From contig JACMMY010000242.1 of the NCBI GenBank assembly GCA_014378805.1, forward strand, positions 1 through 5,505: a stretch of DNA of 5,505 nt, in the 5' to 3' direction. This DNA is from Moraxellaceae bacterium (GTDB lineage Bacteria; Pseudomonadota; Gammaproteobacteria; Pseudomonadales; Moraxellaceae). Each line of letters opens with the position of its first letter. Positions within the stretch are counted from its first letter, which is position 1. The notes beneath the pieces are model-generated. The model ran no database searches, had not been told where the DNA came from, and worked only from the letters and a program-made list of their open reading frames with translations. Both the position numbers and the translations under genes were made by a program. Below are positions 1-5,221 of the stretch, piece by piece.

Positions 1-1650
1 GCTGGCGAATTTGCCGCAATCAAGCCATTGGTCTCTCGTTTATCAAATCCTGATGCCAATGAAACCTGTGCCGTCGCATTGACCAATGCTGCCAATGGTG
101 ATGTCTTAGCACTCTCTGCGCTACGTGCGGATGTATGGCTTAAAACAGGCAAAATCTCGGATCTCTGTGCAGCAGTCGCCGATCAACTGTTGATTAGCCC
201 TCTCATGACCGATGATGATCGCGTTCAACGTCTAAAAACGCTATTGCGTGCGGGACAAGTAGGACGTGCGCTCGCTGTCGCTCGTCGTTTAAATTTGCCG
301 TTAGACTCCTCTAAATTATCGAGTATTGCGACATCACCATCGTTATATTTAGCGGATGCGCAAACGACAAATCTGCAAGACCAAATGTATTATATTTATG
401 CACTGGCTCGACTCACAGCAGACAATCCAGATGCTGCAAATGATCAATTGAACCGTGACAAAGACCGTCTCCCTGCAGCAACCTTGCTATATGGCTATCG
501 TATTCTCGCAATGAACTATGCAACTAATATTACAAAGTACGGCTTTGATCAACGCGTGGTGACGTGGTTTGATCGCAGCCTAGGGACAGCATTTAGCGAT
601 GAAGAGGCGGATGCTTACGCCCGTACTGCTATTCGTTTCGGCCAATGGAATAGTTTGCTACGCGCCTTAGATGCCATGAGTATCGAGAAACAAAACGAAC
701 GCATTTGGCGCTACTGGTTTGCACGCGCAAGCGAACAACGTGAAGATGCACAAGCCAAACAAGTGGTTAAAACATTCTATACAGCACTTGCTGCAGATGA
801 TGATTATTACGGTCTGCTCGCCCGTGACCGACTAGGCATTGCATTCAATCAACTCGCACCGACTTATATTCCCAGTCCTGCTGATTATCAACGCATGAAA
901 AATGATGTCAATTTTCAACGTGCCTTTGCGCTGCGCAACATCAATGCCGATGCGGAATTTTCAAATCGCGAATGGAATTGGGCGGTTCGCCAAGCCTATC
1001 TTAAACATGATGATGGTATGATTCTCGCAGCAGCCGAACAAGCCAATCAAATGAACTGGTATGACCGAGCCATTTACGCAGCTGAACGCACCGTCAATCT
1101 ACATAATGAAAAACTACGCTATCTCACTCCATTTCGTGATCTCACCGAACGCTACAGCCTTCAGGTCGGACTCGATCCAGCATGGGTTTACGGCTTGATT
1201 CGCCAAGAAAGTCGTTTTGTGATTAAAGCCAAATCAAATGTAGGCGCAGGTGGCTTGATGCAAGTTATGCCGACCACAGCGCGCTGGGTCGCGGCACGTA
1301 TGGGCGAGCCCTTCTTACAATCGCAACTATCTGATATGGAAACCAATATTCGCTACGGTACTTTTTATCTCAACCATATTTATGCACAATTATCGAATCA
1401 AGCCGTGCTTGCCACTGCAGGATATAACGCAGGGCCTTTACGCGCAAAGCGTTGGCAACCCACCAACGCGCCTCTTGCTGCCGACCAATATGCCGAGACA
1501 ATTCCATTCTTAGAAACACGCGACTATGTCAAGCAAGTTATGACTAATGCCGTTCATTATGGATTGATATTCAATCAAGGATCGCAGTCTCTAAATAAAC
1601 GGATGGGAACAATTCCAGTCCCGACGAGTCAAGATATTGTCGGTCCTTAG
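1..1650 (+). CDS. slt: Soluble lytic murein transglycosylase (Slt70-type), 5' end outside window
   Basis: Periplasmic muramidase that cleaves peptidoglycan glycan strands between MurNAc and GlcNAc, leaving 1,6-anhydro-MurNAc ends. The frame is open from base 1 and gives 549 residues before the TAG stop. The TTG at 28 is only an internal codon, so the true start and signal peptide lie upstream, and about 100 residues are missing judged against E. coli Slt70. Window residues 1 to about 300 are helix-rich and alanine-rich, as expected for the superhelical U domain; about 315-380 fit the linker domain. The catalytic domain starts near 385. It has IRQESRF with the catalytic Glu at residue 403 (bases 1207-1209), GLMQVMP (1252-1272), AGYNAG (1417-1434) and a distal ETIPFLETRDYVKQV segment. 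The Glu sits 146 residues from the C-terminus, close to the E. coli enzyme. All catalytic motifs look intact, so I expect an active enzyme. The downstream gene is 121 bases away on the same strand and need not be cotranscribed. Confidence 0.95.
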   Translation, partial: AGEFAAIKPLVSRLSNPDANETCAVALTNAANGDVLALSALRADVWLKTGKISDLCAAVADQLLISPLMTDDDRVQRLKTLLRAGQVGRALAVARRLNLPLDSSKLSSIATSPSLYLADAQTTNLQDQMYYIYALARLTADNPDAANDQLNRDKDRLPAATLLYGYRILAMNYATNITKYGFDQRVVTWFDRSLGTAFSDEEADAYARTAIRFGQWNSLLRALDAMSIEKQNERIWRYWFARASEQREDAQAKQVVKTFYTALAADDDYYGLLARDRLGIAFNQLAPTYIPSPADYQRMKNDVNFQRAFALRNINADAEFSNREWNWAVRQAYLKHDDGMILAAAEQANQMNWYDRAIYAAERTVNLHNEKLRYLTPFRDLTERYSLQVGLDPAWVYGLIRQESRFVIKAKSNVGAGGLMQVMPTTARWVAARMGEPFLQSQLSDMETNIRYGTFYLNHIYAQLSNQAVLATAGYNAGPLRAKRWQPTNAPLAADQYAETIPFLETRDYVKQVMTNAVHYGLIFNQGSQSLNKRMGTIPVPTSQDIVGP

Positions 1651-1672
1651 CACTAATTGTCGGTTTTTAGCA
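1636..1672 (+). repeat. Imperfect 17-bp direct repeat spanning the slt stop codon
   Basis: ATTGTCGGTCCTTAGCA at 1636-1652 recurs as ATTGTCGGTTTTTAGCA at 1656-1672, with a 20-base period and only two differences (CC to TT). The first copy contains the slt stop codon. The second lies just beyond it, in a different reading frame, so the duplication does not extend the protein. It looks like a small slipped-strand duplication. No hairpin with a T-tract is evident here, so I do not call it a terminator. Confidence 0.7.
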
Positions 1673-1771
1673 TTTTGAGTCAATGTGATAAGGCGCAGTT
1701 TAGCGTTGCATATACGGTTCCCCTACAAACCCTTGCTACTGTTTAACAATCCCAGGCTCTAGAATATAAGC

Positions 1772-2695
1772 ATGAAATATATACCGAATAGAATGATCGG
1801 AAGTCAACAAAGAAGTCTGCATACTATGCGTGATGGGTATAAAAATATGCAACGACTTATGAGAGCTTGTACACGTCGAATGATGGGCAAAATTTTGCGC
1901 AATGAGAAATCAAACGCAAAATTGCTTATGCCTATGATTGATGTAACCAAAACCAACTCATCTCGGTCAGTTCAAGTTATCGTTTACGCTCAACATCCAT
2001 TGCTTACAGAAACTCAGTCTCCTACTCGAAAATCACTATTCACTCAAATGGTGATGAGTTTATTTGTAGGAACTTTATGCGGATTATTCAGTATCACCGT
2101 GTATGCGGATGAAACGGCTAATCCACCGTCCAGTTTCACCCTAATCATTCGCATGACGCCTGCTGCTTGCGCACTTGATCCAACTTTGCAGAAACTACGC
2201 CAATGCCAAGATGGTTTTACGCTCACGATTTCAAGCTTACAAGCGGAGCGGATTGGAGGTCGCCGTATTGAAAACTGTAGTCGCGATCAAACCAATCTAT
2301 CGCCATTACAAGAACGTGTCGTTGAACGGGTGATGCCCGACAAACAACTACGTGAAGAAGATTGGCAGCGTAATGGCTCATGTACTGGCATGACACCCAA
2401 CGTATATTTTCGAACCATTGCGACCTATGCACAACGTTTGAAAATTCCTTCAGAATTAGCATCGCCGCGAGATACAGTCCTCACTAAAAGTCACATCATT
2501 AGCAAACTACAACAGCTTAATCCGGGTCTGACCGAAAAAAGTTTATTACTCCGCTGTACTGGTGAATCTGGACGTGAATTGCCAGTACTCACTGAATTAC
2601 GCTCGTGCTACAACACACAAGGTCAATACGACAATTGCCCAGCATATCTAAAGTCTAATTGTCCAAGTAGCGTAGTGATTTTGGCGGCACCATAG
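1772..2695 (+). CDS. Exported RNase T2 family protein lacking the catalytic residues (probable pseudoenzyme)
   Basis: RNase T2/RNase I enzymes are secreted or periplasmic endoribonucleases. Numbering from the ATG at 1772 (307 aa): a hydrophobic segment at 93-112 after T85-R86-K87 ends in VYA/DE, a likely signal-peptidase I site. The mature part follows the T2 pattern: LIIRMTPAAC (124-133, family LxLxWxPxxC), RQC at 143-145, TISSLQAE (152-159, at the place of CAS-1 xxHGLWPQ), C169, then VMP, and EDWQRNGSC (196-204, at the place of CAS-2 HEWxKHGxC), followed by a YF segment, LKIP and LLLRCTG. Eight mature cysteines (133, 145, 169, 204, 262, 279, 289, 297) would allow four disulfides. The CAS-1 His is Ser154, the CAS-2 Glu is Asp197 and the CAS-2 His is Asn201, so classical catalysis should be lost while the scaffold is kept. 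The start is uncertain: 1772 has no clear ribosome binding site and would put about 90 basic, Met-rich residues before the signal peptide. ATG 2048 would omit the positive residues, and TTG 2000 is another option. Family assignment is from motif reading. Confidence 0.8.
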   Translation: MKYIPNRMIGSQQRSLHTMRDGYKNMQRLMRACTRRMMGKILRNEKSNAKLLMPMIDVTKTNSSRSVQVIVYAQHPLLTETQSPTRKSLFTQMVMSLFVGTLCGLFSITVYADETANPPSSFTLIIRMTPAACALDPTLQKLRQCQDGFTLTISSLQAERIGGRRIENCSRDQTNLSPLQERVVERVMPDKQLREEDWQRNGSCTGMTPNVYFRTIATYAQRLKIPSELASPRDTVLTKSHIISKLQQLNPGLTEKSLLLRCTGESGRELPVLTELRSCYNTQGQYDNCPAYLKSNCPSSVVILAAP

Positions 2696-2741
2696 ACTGA
2701 GGCGTTAAATACCCATTTTGATATTTTTTTGATTACAAAAA

Positions 2742-3401
2742 CTAAATCGTGCGATAAAAACTCACATTCCTAAATTCATGTGCTTCATCAAGATCAGGCC
2801 ATGTCGAAGCGCTTCGCTCACCTTCTTTAATATATTGCGGATGACTAAAGTTTTTTACTCGCGAATCAGCAACCCAGATCTCTCGCCCAAATCGCAGAAA
2901 CTCATCTAAGAAAAACCGATTGCTTTGGTCATACAATACGTCGGCAGCAAGCAATACATCAACTTGTTCATCCAACTGATAGAGGTCTGCCAAAAACTCC
3001 AACGTCACGTCGTTCAGCACTGCATTCTCACGACACGACGCTAATGACACAGGATCAATATCACACGCAATGACGCGCGTAGCACCAGCCAATTTTGCGG
3101 CAATCGCAACAACCCCTGAACCCGCACCAAAATCTAACACGGTCTTGCCGCGCACGCGCTCAGGCTCAGCCAGTAACCATTGCGCCATCGACAAACCTGA
3201 CGCCCAACAAAAAATCCAATACGGCGTATCACTCCAAATCCGTTGAATGACCTCATCATCCATTTTCTCAGTTGGTAAATCAGGCGGAATCAACCAAAGA
3301 TCAATCGACGTATTGGGCAATGTCTGACGTAGCAATGTCGAGTTAGGAATGACCTGATGCAATGCATCAAGCAAATACTGAGGCGCCTGTGGTACTGTCA
3401 T
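2742..3401 (-). CDS. Class I SAM-dependent methyltransferase, ETF-beta lysine methyltransferase-like
   Basis: A predicted cytoplasmic SAM-dependent methyltransferase of 219 aa. A PYWIFCWASG segment (60-69) precedes the Rossmann core. Motif I is VLDFGAGSG (88-96), the next strand is VIACDIDP (110-117) with an acidic residue for the SAM ribose, N126 and N130 lie in the following helix, and AADVLYD (152-158) is the post-core motif. This arrangement resembles the seven-beta-strand family 16 enzymes, especially ETFBKMT, which methylates lysines of electron transfer flavoprotein beta; some bacterial homologues are known. The substrate here cannot be read from sequence; PrmA-like activity on another protein is the alternative. 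I chose ATG 3401, 7 bases after the folD stop, over the TTG at 3437, which would overlap folD by 29 bases and add residues with no family counterpart. The spacing implies cotranscription and perhaps translational coupling with folD. The ribosome binding site is weak. Confidence 0.85.
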   Translation of the reverse strand: MTVPQAPQYLLDALHQVIPNSTLLRQTLPNTSIDLWLIPPDLPTEKMDDEVIQRIWSDTPYWIFCWASGLSMAQWLLAEPERVRGKTVLDFGAGSGVVAIAAKLAGATRVIACDIDPVSLASCRENAVLNDVTLEFLADLYQLDEQVDVLLAADVLYDQSNRFFLDEFLRFGREIWVADSRVKNFSHPQYIKEGERSASTWPDLDEAHEFRNVSFYRTI

Positions 3402-3408
3402 TAACGAT

Positions 3409-4257
3409 TTAACCCAGTGCTTTTTCTGCAGCTTCAACAGTTTGGCGAATCAGCGTGGTAATCGTCATAGGCCCCACACCACCTGGAACCGGCGTATACG
3501 CACTCGCAATGTGTTCTATACCACCTAACTCGATATCACCGACACCGCCGCCATCACGCGGATGAAAGCCTGCATCAACCACGACAGCGCCTGCTTTAAT
3601 CCAATCTTTTTTAATCAATTCTGGTTTACCGACTGCACCAACCACGATATCGGCTTGTTTCACCAGTTCAGCAAGATTCTTCGTCCGTGAATGACAAATT
3701 GTGACGGTCGCATTCGCCGCAAGCAACATCATCGCCATTGGCTTGCCCAAAATCGCACTACGGCCAACCACAACGGCATGTTTACCTTCGATTTGAATGT
3801 CATTTTCGGTTAATAGTGTCATGATGCCTTGTGGCGTCGCTGAGCCATATGCAGACTCTTCCATACTCATACGACCAAATCCTAAGCAAGTCACGCCATC
3901 CACATCTTTGGCCAAATCAATCGCATCAAAACACGCGCGCTCATCGATCTGCTCTGGCACTGGATGTTGCAACAAAATACCGTGCACATCTGGATTTGCA
4001 TTCAGCTTAGCGATTTCTGAAAGTAATTGATCAGTGGTCGTTGATTGTGGGAGTTCAACCTTTAAAGACTCCATTCCCACACGCGCACAGGCATTTCCTT
4101 TCATACGAACATACGTCGCAGAAGCACCATCATCACCGACCAACATCGCCGCTAAAATTGGAGTACGGCCTGATTTTTCTTTTAATGTCGCTACACGAGC
4201 CTGTAAATCGGCTTCTATGTGCTGTGCAAGGACGCGACCATTGAGTAACGTTGCCAT
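3409..4257 (-). CDS. folD: Bifunctional methylenetetrahydrofolate dehydrogenase / methenyltetrahydrofolate cyclohydrolase
   Basis: FolD interconverts 5,10-methylene-, 5,10-methenyl- and 10-formyl-tetrahydrofolate in the cytoplasm, using NADP, and so feeds purine, formyl-Met-tRNA and methyl metabolism. The 282-aa length is normal for the family. The catalytic Tyr49 and Lys53 lie in TYVRMKGNA, Gln97 in GILLQHPVP, and Asp120 in KDVDGVT. The NADP-binding region has VVVGRSAILGKPM (162-174) and TICHSR (186-191), and TPVPGGVGPMT (255-265) is the C-terminal signature. The common PCTPxG motif reads SATPQG (139-144), and QLPLP reads QHPVP; both agree with my memory of Acinetobacter FolD, so they look lineage-specific rather than damaging. 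The ATG at 4257 is preceded by GGAG with 7-base spacing. A methyltransferase gene follows 7 bases after the stop. Divergent from the tRNA genes, with its own promoter presumably between 4258 and 4400. Confidence 0.97.
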   Translation of the reverse strand: MATLLNGRVLAQHIEADLQARVATLKEKSGRTPILAAMLVGDDGASATYVRMKGNACARVGMESLKVELPQSTTTDQLLSEIAKLNANPDVHGILLQHPVPEQIDERACFDAIDLAKDVDGVTCLGFGRMSMEESAYGSATPQGIMTLLTENDIQIEGKHAVVVGRSAILGKPMAMMLLAANATVTICHSRTKNLAELVKQADIVVGAVGKPELIKKDWIKAGAVVVDAGFHPRDGGGVGDIELGGIEHIASAYTPVPGGVGPMTITTLIRQTVEAAEKALG

Positions 4258-4264
4258 GAAAATA

Positions 4265-4268
4265 CTCC
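4265..4268 (-). promoter_or_regulatory. Ribosome binding site of folD
   Basis: GGAG on the minus strand lies 7 bases before the ATG at 4257. The spacing is typical and supports this start. Confidence 0.8.
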
Positions 4269-4288
4269 AAAAAGATCAAATTTTGGCA

Positions 4289-4297
4289 AGTATAATA
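4289..4297 (-). promoter_or_regulatory. Candidate -10 of the folD promoter
   Basis: On the minus strand TATTAT (4297-4292) overlaps TATACT (4294-4289); each is close to TATAAT and lies some 30 bases before the folD start. No good -35 is visible at 16-18 bases (TTCTAA at best), so this is a weak call. The same bases contain TATAAT on the plus strand, again without a -35. Confidence 0.3.
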
Positions 4298-4371
4298 CCG
4301 CATGTAGCATGAGTTAGAATGCAATTTGAGTGCGAAGGTTGTTTTTTTGGGCGATTTCGACAATCAAATGC

Positions 4372-4399
4372 TTGTTTTTTTAAGACCACCTGCTAATAT
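4372..4399 (+). promoter_or_regulatory. Promoter of the tRNA-Cys/tRNA-Leu unit
   Basis: TTGTTT (4372-4377) and TAATAT (4394-4399) are 16 bases apart, and TGC directly before the -10 makes an extended -10. Transcription would begin around 4405-4407, only a few bases before tRNA-Cys. The following GTGCCTCC is GC-rich, like the discriminators of stringently controlled stable-RNA promoters; that regulation is inference. Confidence 0.6.
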
Positions 4400-4409
4400 G
4401 TGCCTCCTT

Positions 4410-4483
4410 GGCTGGATAGCAAAATGGTTATGCCGCGGATTGCAAATCCGCTGACGCCGGTTCGATTCCGGCTCCAGCCTCCA
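4410..4483 (+). tRNA. tRNA-Cys (anticodon GCA)
   Basis: Complete 74-base tRNA with encoded CCA. The acceptor arms GGCTGGA and TCCAGCC pair perfectly. The anticodon stem is GCGGA (4435-4439) with TCCGC (4447-4451), and the loop TTGCAAA places GCA at 4442-4444. The T arm is GCCGG-TTCGATT-CCGGC. The discriminator base is T, a known identity element for cysteinyl-tRNA synthetase. It is the first gene of a two-tRNA unit, 61 bases before tRNA-Leu. E. coli has the equivalent order cysT-leuZ after glyW; no tRNA-Gly is present here. Confidence 0.97.
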
Positions 4484-4544
4484 TGATTTTTGTAGTATGG
4501 TTTTAAACGAAAGTTTTGAACTGGTATCTGTAAAAAATCCATCT

Positions 4545-4629
4545 GCCCAGATGGTGAAATCGGTAGACACAAGGGATTTAAAATCCCTCGCCTTCGGGTG
4601 TGCGGGTTCAAGTCCCGCTCTGGGCACCA
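4545..4629 (+). tRNA. tRNA-Leu (anticodon TAA)
   Basis: Complete 85-base class II tRNA with encoded CCA. Acceptor arms GCCCAGA and TCTGGGC pair perfectly, and the discriminator is A, as in leucine tRNAs. The anticodon stem is AGGGA (4572-4576) with TCCCT (4584-4588), and the loop TTTAAAA has TAA at 4579-4581, so it reads UUA and UUG codons. The long variable arm (CGCC-TTCG-GGTG, from 4589) separates it from class I tRNAs. The T arm is GCGGG-TTCAAGT-CCCGC. A terminator follows 32 bases downstream. It is the counterpart of E. coli leuZ by order and anticodon. Confidence 0.97.
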
Positions 4630-4661
4630 TTTTATGTTCCAAAGAGCTCCAAGAAATTCCT

Positions 4662-4697
4662 AAAGCCCCAATGTTTACAAGCATTTGGGGCTTTTTT
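4662..4697 (+). terminator. Rho-independent terminator of the tRNA unit
   Basis: AAAGCCCCAA (4662-4671) pairs perfectly with TTGGGGCTTT (4685-4694), and the T-run spans 4692-4697. The 13-base loop can close further through TG/CA with one bulge. It ends the tRNA-Cys/tRNA-Leu transcript. Confidence 0.92.
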
Positions 4698-4725
4698 CTT
4701 GTCCAATACAATCCGAAGGAGTACA

Positions 4726-4791
4726 TTGCAATCCAAGCAAAAGCGGTATAACTTTTGGTATAACATTTTTGAGTTATACCACCATGGATAG
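4726..4791 (+). CDS. Possible 21-aa small ORF overlapping a repeat/hairpin
   Basis: AAGGAG (4716-4721) lies 4 bases before a TTG codon that opens a 21-codon frame ending in TAG at 4789-4791. The peptide would be strikingly aromatic (six of 21 residues are Tyr, Phe or Trp) with a basic start. The GGTATAAC repeats fall inside it and encode Tyr-Asn twice. It could be a leader peptide for the gene remnant that follows, or simply chance: the start codon is weak, the spacing is short, and no aromatic-metabolism gene is near. Confidence 0.2.
   Translation: MQSKQKRYNFWYNIFELYHHG
4745..4780. repeat. Three copies of GGTATAAC: two direct, one inverted
   Basis: GGTATAAC occurs at 4745-4752 and 4757-4764 (12-base period), and its reverse complement GTTATACC at 4773-4780. 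Copies two and three can form an 8-bp hairpin with an 8-base loop. Copy one can pair with copy three over 9 bp (GGTATAACT/AGTTATACC), so two hairpins are mutually exclusive. Each copy also contains TATAAC, a near -10 hexamer. It may be a tandem operator, an alternative RNA structure, or slippage debris. Confidence 0.7.
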
Positions 4792-4811
4792 TTCAGCAAA
4801 GTAGTGAAATA

Positions 4812-5071
4812 TTGAGGTCTGCTGTAATTTTCTCAGCATTTGTCGTTCCTTGGGCTAGTTTTGCAGAGATTAAATTAAATCTCTGCAATCACTACTGTAG
4901 ACAGGCTGAGGCCAAAATCGGAGCTTAATGAACCGATTAGGCGGTACAAACATCGGACAGGTTGTTGATGTCAAAGAACCCCCCAAAGCCACTGTAACCA
5001 ACCTATCAATTTCTGCGAGCCCATCAAGTAAAATCATATCCATTTCAACAACTCCATGGAAAATATCCATG
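4812..5071 (+). pseudogene. Degraded gene for a small exported protein (possibly FilA/DUF6160-like)
   Basis: Reading from TTG 4812, the first 18 residues look like a signal peptide: Arg at position 2, a hydrophobic core, and ASFA before EIKLN. The frame then breaks. SAITTV is readable in another frame at 4882-4899, QAEAKIGA returns in the first frame at 4902-4925, and LMNRLGGTNIGQVVDV continues in the third frame from 4925 to about 5060. Put together, they suggest an exported protein whose mature start carried an xxITTV(T)GQA-type motif. I associate such motifs with short Acinetobacter surface or pilus-related proteins (FilA/DUF6160 type), from memory and with low certainty. At least three indels are needed, so no full product is expected. 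The 38-codon piece 4812-4928 could still be translated. No normal ATG or good ribosome binding site precedes it. The opposite-strand frame 5070-4870 is open but has no recognisable domain or ribosome binding site. Confidence 0.45.
4861..4888. repeat. Perfect 11-bp inverted repeat inside the degraded gene
   Basis: TTGCAGAGATT (4861-4871) and AATCTCTGCAA (4878-4888) are exact reverse complements around a 6-base centre. The repeat lies just past the signal-peptide cleavage site, at the place where the reading frame first breaks. There is no following T-run, so it is not a typical terminator. Confidence 0.8.
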
Positions 5072-5172
5072 TTTATATTAAGAAATAATTATTTTTGTTC
5101 ATCATATGGTTATCACAATCAGTTTTCACTTTTGTAATTCCGAAATACCTCCTTAAATATTTTATTGACTAT

Positions 5173-5198
5173 AAAAAAACCTTCAGATGAAGGTTTTT
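5173..5198. terminator. Bidirectional rho-independent terminator
   Basis: AAAAACCTTC (5175-5184) pairs with GAAGGTTTTT (5189-5198) around the loop AGAT. On the minus strand the hairpin is followed by seven Ts, 24 bases after the stop of the pseudouridine synthase gene, which is its most likely client. Five Ts on the plus strand could also stop transcripts coming from the left. Confidence 0.85.
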
Positions 5199-5221
5199 GA
5201 CTCGCTAAATGATTCAATGTA

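Larger units (their letters stand above)
4698..5172. other. Gene-poor interval between the tRNA terminator and the pseudouridine synthase terminator
   Basis: These 475 bases hold no intact recognisable gene. I see a small ORF with a good ribosome binding site (4716-4791), a triple GGTATAAC repeat (4745-4780), a degraded exported-protein gene (about 4812-5071) containing a perfect inverted repeat (4861-4888), and AT-rich sequence without clear signals from about 5072 onward. A 6-bp hairpin, CATGGA/TCCATG (5055-5071), sits at the end of the degraded gene without a T-tract. Confidence 0.6.

Noticed and set aside
28..30. TTG as start of the transglycosylase
   Set aside because: The frame is open to base 1, and the protein lacks a signal peptide and part of the U domain, so the start is upstream of the window.
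2725..2741. Small TTTTTG/CAAAAA hairpin between the convergent T2 and methyltransferase genes, as a terminator
   Set aside because: The stem is almost all A:T and too weak to call; termination between these genes is likely, but the signal is not clear.
3402..3437. TTG 3437 as start of the methyltransferase
   Set aside because: It overlaps the folD C-terminus out of frame by 29 bases, and ATG 3401 sits 7 bases after the folD stop.
4505..4516. AAAC-GAAA-GTTT mini-hairpin in the tRNA spacer
   Set aside because: Only four base pairs, three of them A:T; expected by chance and not needed to explain tRNA processing.
4364..4726. Long minus-strand and plus-strand open frames across the tRNA region
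   Set aside because: They are readings through the two tRNA genes and the terminator; the tRNA structures explain the sequence.
4870..5070. 66-codon minus-strand frame
   Set aside because: No ribosome binding site and no recognisable domain; it runs antisense to the plus-strand remnant, whose pieces look more protein-like (signal peptide, TGQA-like motif).
5147..5155. ACCTCCTTA, identical to the end of 16S rRNA (anti-Shine-Dalgarno); GGAGG on the minus strand
   Set aside because: No start codon at a suitable distance on the minus strand (nearest GTG about 18 bases away with an 18-codon frame), and nine bases in AT-rich DNA can match by chance.
4545..5221. tRNA-Leu as an integration site for a mobile element
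   Set aside because: No repeat of the tRNA 3' end, no integrase and no phage gene is visible in the window; the tRNA is followed by its own terminator.
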